DNA of 64,000 nt from Anniella stebbinsi (GCA_029215795.1 JARDYH010000003.1:95512609-95576608); one strand, 5' to 3'. Positions 1-9,579 are shown, numbered from the stretch's first letter. Program-made: numbers and translations. The notes: generated from the letters alone by a model not told the origin.

Positions 1-129
1 CTGTCCTAAATATCTAAAGTCTAACAAATGAATAAAATGAATCATAAGAATCAGCATAACATTACATAGTCACAAGATAAGCAGAAAGTAGAGCTAGTTC
101 CTTCCTAGCCAAATGCAGCTTGAAATAAA

Positions 130-626
130 AATGTTTTTAGAGCCAGCCTAGAAGAAAATAGGGGAGGGGAACAAAAGTATCTCTTGAGGGAGAGGCCATT
201 ACCAAAAAGGCCCTGCTCATGTTTCCACTAACATGAGTGTACTCACTAGCAGGTTTGTGAACAGGCTCTCTCTGCCTGATCTCAAAATCCAGGAAGGTGC
301 AAACAATCCAGAAGTAACCTGGCCCCAAATTGTTCAGGGCTTTAAAGTTCAACACCAGCACTCTGAATTGGACTTAGAAGCAAACAGGCAGCCAGTGCAG
401 CTGACAAAATATTGGAGTAACATGCTCCAAGTGCCTGCCCACCCCCCACCAGCAGTTGCATCCTGTACTAGCTGAAGCTTCTGAACCATCTTAAAAGGCA
501 AAGAGTGCATGATGTATAGTCTAGATGTAACCAGGGCCTGAGTAATTAAGGCAAGACCCACCATTCCAAGATAGGGCACAGATGGCATTTCAGCCTAAGC
601 TGATAAAGGACACACCTCACCACCAC
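130..626 (-). mobile_element. L2-type LINE fragment, part 1 (reverse strand)
   Basis: Translating the reverse strand gives broken blocks typical of the C-terminal half of L2 ORF2: ALVTSRL, then MVQKLQLVQ, then, in another frame, LVLNFKALNNLGPGY. The order matches the intact L2 copies at 38.2 and 48.3 kb. Frameshifts and stops show it is old. It is cut at its inner edge by the palindromic element at 627-945 and resumes after it. Outer limits are approximate. Confidence 0.75.
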
Positions 627-945
627 TAGGCTGACCATCTGAAAAGGAGGACAGGGCTCATATAACTTTAACAGTTGTAGAGAAAAGGGAATTTCAGCAG
701 GAGTCATTTGTATGCAATTAGTTCCTGGTGAAATTCCCTCTTCATCACAACTGTTAAAGGTGCAGGCACTATACTAGAGTGACCATTTACAAAAGAAGGC
801 AGGGCTCTGCAACTTTAACTGTTGTGATGAAGAGGTAATATCACCAGGAACTAATTGCATACAAATGACACTGGTTGAAATTCCCTTTTCTCTACAACTG
901 TTAAAGTTATATGAGCCCTGTCCTCCTTTTCAGATGGTCAGCCTA
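627..945. mobile_element. hAT-like palindromic MITE, family A, copy 1
   Basis: The element begins TAGGCTGACCATCTG and ends with the reverse complement. Each half carries the same roughly 150-bp unit, so it is an inverted dimer. The flanks are ACCACCAC and GCCACCAC, an 8-bp target duplication with one mismatch. An 8-bp duplication with short TAG-ended inverted repeats is characteristic of hAT transposons. It has no coding capacity. It is inserted into a reverse-strand L2 fragment, so it is younger than that copy. Confidence 0.85.
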
Positions 946-953
946 GCCACCAC

Positions 954-1135
954 CAACTCCACCTGTGCTGTTGAGTCCAGGAGAATCCCCAAGCTACAAA
1001 CTTGGTCCTTCAGAGAGAGCTCATCCCAGTCTAGAACTGGTCAAACTTTGGCATCCTGTTTACTTAGTCTCCCCACTAGCAGTATTCCTGTCTTTTCTGG
1101 ATTAAGTTTCAGTTTCAGTTGGAACTGCTCCTGAT
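954..1135 (-). mobile_element. L2-type LINE fragment, part 2 (reverse strand)
   Basis: The reverse-strand reading contains LKLNPEKTGILLVG, then a VLDWDEL-like block and a CSLGILLD-like block. This is the segment that directly precedes part 1 in L2 ORF2, so the two are one copy split by the MITE. It is degraded and non-coding now. Confidence 0.7.
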
Positions 1136-1837
1136 TCTAGTATGCTACAACTATGAGGAAAAAACGTGGAGCAGATTTCTAAACTTTAGACTGACTACTT
1201 TCTCACTTGAAAAGTAACCTTGATACATCGTGCTGATTGATTAAAAATGATTGCTTTTGCTTCCACACAACAGTCTTAACAACAACAACATTTGTGCAGC
1301 ATTTTGTTCCATGGAAAATATTGGCCAATTCCAAGTATTATTCTAGTGAAATGTCTTGTTGACTTCTGTGGCCCCGTGGGATTTTAAAATATTCCCCATG
1401 TTAATTTTTATTGGACTTTCGTCCACTCCAATTTTCAGTCTGTCAATAACATCGGGGGATTTTTGCAAGGAAATAGTAAGCACATTCCATCTTCAGAGAC
1501 CTGCCTTTCAACACAGAGGAAAAATACAAACATTGTGAGGCAAACAAATAATGTTTTGCTTTTCATGCACTTGGCAAAAATGTGGTTGCTTTTGGGGGTG
1601 TTTCTTCAGTAAGGTGAATTTCTTCCACAAAACTGGCTTTCCTACAGTTTTCCTCATTCCATTTGCCCTCCATCGCTTTCTGTCCACGATGCCATTTCCT
1701 CTTTACCTATTTAAGCTCCCTTTCCCAGGTCCAGACTGTCATCAACCCTTGTCAGTTCTTGCATCTGTCATCGTCTCCCCTTTTCCCACTCTTATTTATC
1801 CCTTTCTGGCCTCCTTGGATCTTACATCGCCCTCACA
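1136..1837. other. Unassigned AT-rich sequence
   Basis: I see no convincing gene or repeat here, apart from a short AAC run near 1278-1291. A 148-codon frame that starts at 1551 only becomes L2-like after about 1838; its upstream part is not recognisable. Confidence 0.5.
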
Positions 1838-2171
1838 ATTGGTGGCTCCCCAATTGTGGAACGATCTCCCCGACGAGGCCCGCCTGGCGCCAACATTGTT
1901 ATCTTTTCGGCGCCAGGTCAAGACTTTCCTCTTCTCTCAGGCATTTGGCAATATCTGTGGAGCCTGGGTTTGTTTTGTTTTGTTTTGGTTTTTGTAGCTT
2001 TTTGAAGTGTTGTAGTGGTTTTTTAAATGTACAGATTGTGTGTATGTTGTATGTTTTTGCTGTTTTAATTTTTGTATATTGTTTTTAATTGTTTTTAATC
2101 CTATGTAAACCACCCAGAGAGCTTCGGCTATGGGGCGGTATACAAATGTAATAAATAATTAAATAAATAAA
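1838..2171 (+). mobile_element. L2-type LINE 3' end
   Basis: It encodes the L2 C-terminus (LWNDLPDEARLAPTLLSFRR, then KTFLFSQAF). A T-rich 3' UTR follows, then the typical terminal signature (gtaaaccacccagagagctt ... gggcggtatacaaatgtaat) and an AAAT-type tail. The copy at 16.5-17.07 kb shares nearly all of this, including a ggcgcc pair flanking the codons for TLLSF, so both are the same subfamily. It is truncated at the 5' end. Confidence 0.85.
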
Positions 2172-2294
2172 TTCCTGAAAAGCTACCGCAAAAGTCACCT
2201 TTAGGCCATGGAGTTTCTCTAGTCCTATTTCTTCACTACCTTGGGCACAATCAAGCCTTTCATTCTCTTTTAACAATTTAGAACATTTTAGCTT

Positions 2295-2311
2295 AGAACT
2301 CAACAGCTTTG
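2295..2311 (+). repeat. L1 target-site duplication, 5' copy
   Basis: AGAACTCAACAGCTTTG, repeated exactly at 7949-7965 on the far side of the L1. The first A cannot be told from the poly(A) tail at the 3' copy, so the duplication is 16 or 17 bp. The top-strand junction reads TT|AGAA, close to the TT|AAAA preferred by L1 endonuclease. Confidence 0.95.
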
Positions 2312-2744
2312 GGGCGTGGCCATGAACGCGACCGGGTGAAGTCATAGATCTTCGGAGCTCCTTAAAAAAAGCTTTGAATTAAGCACTAATTCCTTATAGA
2401 AGAGTGTTTGGAGAGTAATAAAAGGCATGTTATGTTGACTGGAAGTGATTAATTATCTGAGTGGGAGCTGAAAAGCGGCAAGAACTTTCTGTCTGCAAAA
2501 GTGAAACTAATAGTATTGGACTGTAAGCAAAGAAGCGACGCCATTACCGAGGTAATTTATGGACTTATAATTGAAGATACAAGGAAGACTGGCTGATTAG
2601 TTTACTGGGAGGGAGTCGGAGGTGAAATAGAACTGAATATTGTGAGGACGATCAATCTCAATCCCCAGTAAAATTGAAGTCTAGTCTGACTGGCTTAGGT
2701 AAACAAGTAAGAGGCACCAGGCAGACGGGGGGAGGGGATAATTT
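2312..2744 (+). promoter_or_regulatory. L1 5' UTR (expected internal promoter)
   Basis: Sequence between the 5' target duplication and the ORF1 start. It opens with a G/C-rich stretch (ggggcgtggc, cgcgaccggg) and then becomes A-rich. L1 elements carry an internal RNA polymerase II promoter here; that role is inferred from position, as no specific factor site was identified. Confidence 0.6.
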
Positions 2745-3746
2745 ATGAGTAAGAAGGAGAGACGACAGAAGAAATCTTCTGTTCCCACCCCCGCCTGGGT
2801 TAGATCCTCAAAAGAGCATGGATCGGATCGTACCTGGCAGAGATTGTCACGTTTGGAGGTTCAAAATATGCCAGATATTCCAGATAAGAAGCCAGCAAAG
2901 AAATCTCCTGTAAAAAGCTCTGCGTTACCAATTGCAGAGCCGGCTGTAATTCCAAAGATTACCAGAGGAGGTCAGCCAGACCCAATGGATGAGTTAAAGG
3001 AAGATATCAAAAATATGCTGGTCGGTCTCGAACAGCGCTTGGCTAAGCGCATCAACGATATGCAAAATGAGCTTATGACGGGTTTAACGCAAGTGGTGAA
3101 GGATGTTGGGGTGCTGCAGACAGATATGAGAGCATTGGCTGGAGTTTGTAAGAAGCAGGAAGAGCAGCTGTCTCAACATGAACTACGCCTTATTGCTATG
3201 GAGGATCGGGATCGACGGGCAAATATTCGTATAAGAAAATATGAAGAACAAGAAGGAGAGAATTTAAAAGATTTAAGAGACACAATTTTGACATGGATAA
3301 GAATACAACTTCCAGATGAGTCTTGGGATGAAGCTGATCTCGAACGGGTGCATAGAGTTGGTTTCAAGCGTAAAGGAGTGCTTCCAAGGGACATAATTGT
3401 TAAATTTGCAAATTATTATAAAAAAGAAAAATTTATGCAAGCAATTAGAAGACAAGCTCAACCAAAGATTCAAGCAACAGCAGTTGAAATTTATCAGGAT
3501 CTTTCCCCGCAGACCGTGCAGTGGAGGAAGAGTGTCAAGATTTGCACAGCAGCATTGAGGAAGAAATCGATAACTTACAGCTGGGGATATCCAGTATTTT
3601 TGAGATTTGTCTGGCGAGGGAAGCAAGAAAGAATAACATTGTGTGAGCAGGGAATCGAGCTGTTGGAGAAGTTGGGCATAATCGATGCCAATGATGCGGG
3701 AGAAATAGTCCAAGAAGAAGGAGCGGTTGGAGGATCCAGTCAATGA
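2745..3746 (+). CDS. L1 ORF1 protein (RNA-binding chaperone)
   Basis: Intact 333-residue ORF. In L1 elements ORF1p forms trimers, coats the L1 RNA in the cytoplasmic particle and acts as a nucleic-acid chaperone. The N-terminus is basic (MSKKERRQKK). A heptad-rich coiled coil runs roughly over residues 80-155, followed by an RRM-like domain starting near RRANIRIRKYEE and including ERVHRVG and PRDIIVKFANYYKKEKF. A C-terminal domain contains DLSPQTVQWRK and ITYSWGYPVFLRF, which align with the mammalian ORF1p pattern. Length is usual for the family. The ATG start is placed just before the basic N-terminus and follows a G-rich stretch. The stop lies 229 bp before ORF2. No internal lesion is visible, so the frame could still be functional. 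Confidence 0.93.
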   Translation: MSKKERRQKKSSVPTPAWVRSSKEHGSDRTWQRLSRLEVQNMPDIPDKKPAKKSPVKSSALPIAEPAVIPKITRGGQPDPMDELKEDIKNMLVGLEQRLAKRINDMQNELMTGLTQVVKDVGVLQTDMRALAGVCKKQEEQLSQHELRLIAMEDRDRRANIRIRKYEEQEGENLKDLRDTILTWIRIQLPDESWDEADLERVHRVGFKRKGVLPRDIIVKFANYYKKEKFMQAIRRQAQPKIQATAVEIYQDLSPQTVQWRKSVKICTAALRKKSITYSWGYPVFLRFVWRGKQERITLCEQGIELLEKLGIIDANDAGEIVQEEGAVGGSSQ

Positions 3747-3975
3747 TAAGGGATTAGTGGGGAAAGGGGTAAAAAGGAGGGGAGGATCGGACTTCGGTCT
3801 GAGGGTTGGGCCGGGTTCCCCCCCCCTGAAGAGTTCTAAAATAATTGGGACCAGTGCCCAGATGACTGGTGAGGAGGGGGGTAAAAATGAGGGTATGTGT
3901 GGGGGGAGGGAAGGGAGGGGAGGGTAAGTGGTTCACTGACCGAGATCAATTTAATGATATGGTTGAAAGTAAGAA
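3747..3975 (+). other. L1 inter-ORF spacer, G-rich
   Basis: Non-coding spacer between ORF1 and ORF2, with several G runs (for example gaggagggggg-like tracts at 3868-3925). ORF2 of L1 is normally translated by an unconventional reinitiation from the same RNA. Short frames here are low complexity and not credible genes. Confidence 0.7.
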
Positions 3976-4389
3976 ATGGAAAATAAATTGAGATGTGCAA
4001 CTCTAAATGTTAAGGGGCTAGGAACGGTGGTTAAAAGACGAAGAATTGAAACAATGTTGAAAAGAGAAAAAATTGATATAATTTTTTTGCAGGAAACTCA
4101 TCAGATAAAGGAGGGGGTTAATGAGTTACGAATGAGGGAAGTAGGAGTGTATGAAAAGTCATATGGTACTTCTAAAGCGAGAGGTGTGGCAATTATAATA
4201 TCGAAGAAATGTGGTATTAATATTCAAAGTTTAAAGAAAGATAAGAATGGAAGGATCCTTATAATTTACTGTACGATGGAAGGGGAAGAATTCGTGTTGA
4301 TTAATGTCTATGCTCCAAATGGGAAACAAATGGAATTCTTTAAAGAAGTATTTGATATGGCGGGAGATTTAGGGGAAAAAACATTGTGA
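3976..4389 (+). CDS. L1 ORF2, segment 1: N-terminal half of the AP-like endonuclease
   Basis: Start of ORF2 at ATG 3976. The first 130 or so residues carry the endonuclease motifs ATLNVKGLG, the catalytic-Glu motif IIFLQETH, and FVLINVYAPNG. This enzyme nicks target DNA at TT|AAAA-like sites to prime reverse transcription. The reading frame runs into a stop at 4387-4389, immediately before the GDFN motif, which continues in another frame. The break lies at the A run 4376-4381: one extra A would restore the frame. The segment is therefore the front of a single ORF2, not a separate gene. Confidence 0.9.
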   Translation: MENKLRCATLNVKGLGTVVKRRRIETMLKREKIDIIFLQETHQIKEGVNELRMREVGVYEKSYGTSKARGVAIIISKKCGINIQSLKKDKNGRILIIYCTMEGEEFVLINVYAPNGKQMEFFKEVFDMAGDLGEKTL

Positions 4390-5027
4390 TGGCAGGAGAT
4401 TTTAATATGGTACTTGATAAAGGGAAAGATAGGGATAACATTATTAGAGATGCTAGAGGTCGGGGGAAGACGGAACTAGCTAAATTAATGGAGAGGAAAG
4501 AATTAATGGATGTATGGAGAGTATTAAAAGGGGAAGAAAGAAAATATACCTTTTACTCACCTAGATTTAAGAGTTATTCAAGGATTGATTATATTTTTAT
4601 ATCAAAGAATATGGTACCAAAATTAATAGATTGCGATATAGGAGTAATAAAGATCACTGACCATGCATTAATGTTGATGGATATGAAAAGGAAGAAGGAT
4701 TACAAACAAGCAAAGAGATGGAGATTGGATGGAAGAATTTTTAAAAATAAAAACATAGTAGAGAAATTAAAAAAGGAAGTGCAGGAAATATGGCAGATAT
4801 ATGAAAAAGGAGTTAAATCGCAAGGATTATTATGGGATACGATGAAAGCAGTAATAAGAGGGATTTGTATTAGGGAAATGTCCACACTTAAAAAGCAACA
4901 GGAAGTACTAAATAAAAAGGCTGAAGAAGAGATAAAGAATCTAGAGGAAAGATTGGGAGCGTCAAAAGACAAGCGGTTATATGCCCTAATTCAAGCAAAA
5001 AAAAGGAATTGGAGAAAGAAGAAATAG
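4386..5027 (+). CDS. L1 ORF2, segment 2: endonuclease C-terminal half and linker
   Basis: Continues ORF2 in a frame shifted by one base. It begins with VMAGDFNMVLD, which holds the conserved GDFN metal-site motif, then FTFYSP-like and SRIDYIFIS, then ITDHALM with the catalytic Asp-His pair. These are the later landmarks of the L1 endonuclease fold, so all catalytic motifs are present across segments 1 and 2. The rest is a lysine-rich linker before the reverse transcriptase. The frame fails at the A run 4997-5004, where one missing base moves the reading to the frame of segment 3. The start given is only where the open frame begins, not an initiation site. Confidence 0.88.
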   Translation: MMAGDFNMVLDKGKDRDNIIRDARGRGKTELAKLMERKELMDVWRVLKGEERKYTFYSPRFKSYSRIDYIFISKNMVPKLIDCDIGVIKITDHALMLMDMKRKKDYKQAKRWRLDGRIFKNKNIVEKLKKEVQEIWQIYEKGVKSQGLLWDTMKAVIRGICIREMSTLKKQQEVLNKKAEEEIKNLEERLGASKDKRLYALIQAKKRNWRKKK

Positions 5028-7816
5028 AACAGGTTCAAAAGAATCTGTTATATTTAAAGAGAGATTTTTTTGAATATAATAATAGAAATTCTAAGATGCT
5101 GGCTAGATCCACACAGTCAGAGAAGGTTAAGAATATGATAGGGACAATAAGAGACAAGTTAGGGAATAGATGTAATTTAATGAAAGATAAATTAATAATT
5201 TTTCAGGAATTTTATAAAGAGTTATATACTTCAGAGGCGGTTTCAAAAGATAAGATACAGGAATATGTAGAAAGAAATTGGAAAATAAGATTGGATGATC
5301 AAGATAAGGAGAGTATGGAAGCCTTGGTTACTGAGAAAGAAATTGAGGGAATTATTGCAAAACTAAAAGGAGGTAAGTCTCCGGAGATTGATGGATTGGG
5401 GCCGGAATTTTATAAAACATTTAAGGATATTTTAATACCTAGATTAATAAAATTATACAACAATATAATAGAAAGAGGAATGACTCCGCCATCATGGGAT
5501 CAGTCCATGGTTATGTTAATACAGAAGGCAGGCAAGGATTCGACGGATCCAGCATCTTATAGACCAATATCTTTAATAAATCAGGATGCAAAAATATTTT
5601 CAGCAATAATGGCTAAAAGAATGGGTACATTTATTTTTAAATATATAAAAAATGATCAATGTGGATTTATTGTAGGTAGGAAAATGCTGAATTTAATAGG
5701 GAGAGTTATAAATATAATAAATATTATTAAAAAAAGGAACTTAAAAGCAGGATTAGTAGCTTTAGATATTTTCAAAGCCTTTGATTGCGTGGAATGGCCA
5801 GCGTTAAAAATAATATTAAAAACATTTGGGTTTGGACCTAAATTTATGGGAGTGATTAACCAGATGTATAAAAATAACAAAGCGGAAATAATGGTTAATG
5901 ATGGGTTAACGCAACAAATAACACTAGCTCGAGGAACTAGGCAAGGATGTCCACTTTCGCCGATTTTATTTGCAATAGTTATAGAAATTTTAGCAAATGT
6001 AATTAGGGAAGATGAAAGATTAAAGGGGATAGGTAGAAATGACAAGATTAAAGTTAACATGTTTGCGGATGATACGTTATTGACACTAGAAGATCCCCTA
6101 GAAAGTGGGGAGTTGATTCAGAAACATTTGAGAGAATTTGGGGAAATTACAGGATTACAAGTTAACTGGGGGAAGTCAGAAATGATGTTGTATAATTATA
6201 ACAAGGAAGAGATGGAGAAATGTAAAGCTAAGTTAGGATTAAGGCATAAAAATATAATACGATATTTAGGAGTTAATATAGATAAAGAATTAGATAGATT
6301 AGAGGAACTTAATTTTGTAAGGTTAAGAAAAGAGGTAGGGGAGAAATTACAGATATATAGAAAATTAAAACATTCTTGGTTTGGTAGAATAGCGCTTATT
6401 AAAATGAAGATATTACCTAAGATTAATTTTTTGTTTAGAATGTTACCTATTAGAATATCAGTAGCTGAGATTAAAAGTTGGCAAATCATGATTAATGCTT
6501 ATTGTAATGGGGATAAAAGAGCTAGGATAAATAAGGGGTTATGGTATAAGGTTCAAAAGAAAGGAGGTTTAGGACTTCCGAATATTAAGAATTATTATAT
6601 TGCTAATCAGTTAAGATATGTTATTCATGCTATTTTAGGGGAGCAAGATTTGGAATGGTTGGAATCGCAAACAGTAGAGATAGAATGTAAATTGCGAAAT
6701 ATATTTTTTACTAAAATGCAAAAGAAAGAATTGAAAGTACTGGACAACCCATTGTTGGAAAATATATTAATGATCTGGGAGAAGTATAGAGGGAAGTTGA
6801 TACCAGGGGATTCTCCGCTTGCCCCAGTTGTAGTAGTGGAAAACTTCCCAAGAGTATTAAAACCAGAGATAGAAGCGAGACTGAAAGAACAAGATATTAT
6901 TAAATTAAGGAATTGGATGGAAAAGATGAAGGATAGTGAGCATATTAAAGATTTATTTAAAGGACAAAAGATAGCGTGGTTCAAGTGTTTGCAGTTGGTA
7001 AAATGGACACAGGAATGGAGGGTAAAGAATAAGGAATGTAGAAACAATACTAGATTTGAAGAATTAATTGAACAATCAGGAAAAAAAGGAGAAGCCAGAG
7101 CTAAGAAAGGACTCACTAGTGAGATATATAAAATATTAATAGAGGAAGAATTTCAGGACTCACTTAAGGTTATAAAAGAGGTATGGGAAGAAGATGTAAG
7201 GGAAAAAATCAACGAAGATAATTGGGGGAGGATATGGAATGTAAGAATGTTAAAGCTATTGTCGATTAGAATTAAGGAGAACTACTATAAGACAGTTTGG
7301 AGATGGTATTTAACACCTGTTAGATTTCACCAGATGGATAAAAAATTGTCCAAGAATTGTTGGAGGGGGTGTCAGGAGGCTGGGACATATTTTCATATGT
7401 GGTGGAGCTGTGAACAAGTACAAAAATTTTGGGAAAGGGTTTTTAAAGAAATAAGTGATATAATTGGAAGTAATCTGGAATTAAACCCGAAGTTAGCTCT
7501 AATAGCAATATGGGATAGTAGGAATAAGCATATTATAAATAAAGAATTGGTAAACAACCTCCTGGCACCCGTTAGACTACTGATTGCTAAAAACTGGAAA
7601 GGGCAACGAAGTTATACAATAGAAGATTGGTATAAAGAAATCTGGGATTTAGCTTTGAATGATATGTTGACTTGTAAAATGAAAATAATGAGGGGAATGT
7701 TCAGGAAGAGTGATTTTGGAGAAATATGGACTCCTTTTTTGGATTATGTTTTAAGATCGGGAAAGGGACAAACGCCTTCAAAAGAATCATTAACATTTTG
7801 GAAGGAGGATGAATGA
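5009..7816 (+). CDS. L1 ORF2, segment 3: reverse transcriptase and C-terminal CCHC domain
   Basis: Open for about 935 codons to the stop at 7814-7816. Visible reverse-transcriptase motifs in order are: GGKSPEIDGLGPEFYK; SYRPISLIN; the fingers/palm motif LVALDIFKAFDCVEW; GTRQGCPLSPILF; and the catalytic MFADDTLL with FADD at 6062-6073. Then come GLQVNWGKSE and the thumb region. The C-terminus has the L1-type zinc-knuckle pattern C-x3-C-x7-H-x4-C at 7358-7411. The enzyme copies the L1 RNA at nicked genomic DNA. No stop or shift is seen within this segment, so the domain looks structurally intact. It has no start of its own and depends on the upstream segments being read through. Confidence 0.92.
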   Translation: MEKEEIEQVQKNLLYLKRDFFEYNNRNSKMLARSTQSEKVKNMIGTIRDKLGNRCNLMKDKLIIFQEFYKELYTSEAVSKDKIQEYVERNWKIRLDDQDKESMEALVTEKEIEGIIAKLKGGKSPEIDGLGPEFYKTFKDILIPRLIKLYNNIIERGMTPPSWDQSMVMLIQKAGKDSTDPASYRPISLINQDAKIFSAIMAKRMGTFIFKYIKNDQCGFIVGRKMLNLIGRVINIINIIKKRNLKAGLVALDIFKAFDCVEWPALKIILKTFGFGPKFMGVINQMYKNNKAEIMVNDGLTQQITLARGTRQGCPLSPILFAIVIEILANVIREDERLKGIGRNDKIKVNMFADDTLLTLEDPLESGELIQKHLREFGEITGLQVNWGKSEMMLYNYNKEEMEKCKAKLGLRHKNIIRYLGVNIDKELDRLEELNFVRLRKEVGEKLQIYRKLKHSWFGRIALIKMKILPKINFLFRMLPIRISVAEIKSWQIMINAYCNGDKRARINKGLWYKVQKKGGLGLPNIKNYYIANQLRYVIHAILGEQDLEWLESQTVEIECKLRNIFFTKMQKKELKVLDNPLLENILMIWEKYRGKLIPGDSPLAPVVVVENFPRVLKPEIEARLKEQDIIKLRNWMEKMKDSEHIKDLFKGQKIAWFKCLQLVKWTQEWRVKNKECRNNTRFEELIEQSGKKGEARAKKGLTSEIYKILIEEEFQDSLKVIKEVWEEDVREKINEDNWGRIWNVRMLKLLSIRIKENYYKTVWRWYLTPVRFHQMDKKLSKNCWRGCQEAGTYFHMWWSCEQVQKFWERVFKEISDIIGSNLELNPKLALIAIWDSRNKHIINKELVNNLLAPVRLLIAKNWKGQRSYTIEDWYKEIWDLALNDMLTCKMKIMRGMFRKSDFGEIWTPFLDYVLRSGKGQTPSKESLTFWKEDE

Positions 7817-7919
7817 TTATGAGATGGTCTCGGAGGGGGGGGGGTGCACAGGGGTAGTCGAGGGGGGTAGTTTGTTTTATATTATTGTTTTATATTATGT
7901 GTATGTGTATGTTGAAATC
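7817..7919 (+). other. L1 3' UTR with G-rich tract
   Basis: Short 3' UTR holding a run of ten Gs followed by GGGG and GGGGGG blocks (about 7830-7868), capable of forming a G-quadruplex. Mammalian L1 3' UTRs also carry a G-rich polypurine tract; the similarity here is in composition and position. Confidence 0.7.
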
Positions 7920-7925
7920 AATAAA
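7920..7925 (+). terminator. L1 polyadenylation signal AATAAA
   Basis: AATAAA about 15 bases before the A-rich tail (7938-7949), the expected place for the L1 RNA 3'-end signal. Confidence 0.8.
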
Positions 7926-7948
7926 AAATATTTTTTTAAAAAAAAAAA

Positions 7949-7965
7949 AGAACTCAACAGCTTTG
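7949..7965 (+). repeat. L1 target-site duplication, 3' copy
   Basis: Exact match to 2295-2311, directly after the A tail. It marks the true end of the L1. Confidence 0.95.
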
Positions 7966-8844
7966 CCTTCCTTGACCCTTATCTTAGTGTTGTGTCAGTA
8001 GACAGGTATAGCAATGAAAAATCCACCTAGGGCCTTTCTGTGTGGTGGAGGAGCAAAGATACCTGCAGCCTCAACCATGAACTTAACATAACTTCTGAAG
8101 CGGGCACTCCACCAAAAGACCTGTATGTGTGGTCTGTAAAATTATTTCCCCTCAAATGGGGAAGAACGAGGATTCTACAAATCAGGCCTCTATGTAGAGT
8201 GACCGCCTCATGCGTCATATTGCTCATTATCTATTTTTTTTTAACATACAGTATATCCTTCCTTTTCACTAGAAAAGAACGCTCAACTTGGCTAAAATGC
8301 AGATAGAATATTAATTTATAATTAAAACAGTTTAAGAATATATCAATTAAAAACATCCATTTAAAACACATCCATTGAAACATCAATAAAACAATATTTA
8401 GGTGAGGTGATGGAGAGGCTGTCTGAGGGGATGAATAAATCTGTCTGTTTCTGAACTGTATCACTTTTGCATATTTTTACCCATAATTAAATTCCACATT
8501 AATCTGCATTTTAAAATAATACATCCGCATATTATTAAAACACATGTTTTAATACATACTTAAACATGTATTTTCTCTCGAGATACTTAGGTCAGTTTTG
8601 AAGCATTTAAGCTACTGAGAACAGTTTTGGAGAAATGCAAAATGTAATGGATAGCGAAGTTCTGACCCTCATATTAGTTCAAGAGGTGCAAATCAGGTCA
8701 TTTTCTGTAGAAATTTGCAAAGACTGAATTTCTCAAGCACCCTGAGGTGTTTGTGTGCCCAGTATTCCAATGTGCAGACAGAATTGCCAAACTGGTAAAT
8801 GGATGAATCAGGCTGCTATGATTCCTCACAAAAGGGAAGGTGGA

Positions 8845-8878
<34 letters not shown>

Positions 8879-9022
8879 TGATTAAATGAACACACCTGAT
8901 GCTTTTGTGGAAGGGAAGGGAGGGCAGTTTGCTTGTCGTTCAGAGCCTTTGTCTTCACACTGGGATGTGATCTCTTTATTCATGTTTTGTAGAGGAAAAA
9001 TAGATTATCAGAAGGAGACTGA
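7966..9022. other. Unassigned AT-rich sequence
   Basis: Pre-insertion locus downstream of the L1. I see no gene. Around 8300-8400 it has repetitive TTAAAAC/CATCCATT-like wording that may be an old LINE tail, but I cannot assign it. Confidence 0.5.
8849..8878. repeat. (AC)n microsatellite
   Basis: Uninterrupted AC dinucleotide run. Confidence 0.97.
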
Positions 9023-9579
9023 GGGCCTTTCCACACCAGGCAAAATGCCTTGGATGGACCCCGGCTGCTCCCTGTGAGTCCAAATGACACACGGGGAGTC
9101 CTGGGGGTGGGGGTGGGGAAGGCATAGGATTTTTCCAGGTTTACCGAAACCTCAGAAATCCTGATTCTTCCACGGTCCCAGGAAGTTCCCGGGACCGCGG
9201 AAGAATGTGCCCACCCATCCCAGGCGCAGCCACGCTTACTTGCGAGTAAGCGCAACTGCGAACTGGGCACGGAGCCCCACTGCAGGGCTCCATGCCCAGC
9301 AGAGGAAGGGGTGGCACTAGTTTCTCCACCCCCTGGAGGGGAGGGAGGGGGTGAGGGGCCCACGCGTTTTTTTTTTTTTTAAAGAATCACCTTTTTTGCT
9401 GAAGCGCTATTGTGCTCTTCTCACTTAAAAAAAAACAAAGCGGCTGCGACTTGCGACCATCTGGGAGCTGCCCAGGCTGTCACATTTTGCATGTATATTG
9501 GGCATGCCGATCCCGGAAGTAACTACTTCCAGGATCCACCGCCCTGATCCCTCTACACCGCTATGGCGTAGAAAAGGCC
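9023..9579. mobile_element. DNA transposon remnant with GGGCCTTTC ends
   Basis: Starts GGGCCTTTCCACACC and ends with an inverted counterpart (GGCGTAGAAAAGGCC), flanked on both sides by TGA (9020-9022 and 9580-9582), a possible 3-bp duplication. The interior is GC-richer than its surroundings and contains local hairpins (ttcccgggac; gtaactacttccagg). No transposase is visible. Confidence 0.55.

Larger units (their letters stand above)
2312..7949 (+). mobile_element. Full-length L1 (LINE-1) retrotransposon
   Basis: This 5.6-kb element has all L1 parts in order: a 5' UTR of about 430 bp, ORF1, a G-rich spacer of about 230 bp, ORF2 (endonuclease, reverse transcriptase, CCHC), a short G-rich 3' UTR, AATAAA and a short A tail, all inside an exact 16-17 bp target duplication. 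Base use is strongly A-rich on the coding strand, as is usual for L1. ORF1 is intact. ORF2 is interrupted only by two single-base losses in A runs. The intact duplication and near-intact frames point to a recent insertion. It looks like a squamate lineage rather than mammalian L1 by sequence, but I cannot assign the subfamily. Confidence 0.95.

Noticed and set aside
3727..3927. Small frame overlapping the end of L1 ORF1
   Set aside because: It starts at TTG in the ORF1 tail and runs through the G-rich spacer; low complexity, no family known for it.
4700..7116. Reverse-strand frames of 90-163 codons in L1 ORF2
   Set aside because: They mirror the A-rich ORF2 in antisense; no known domains.
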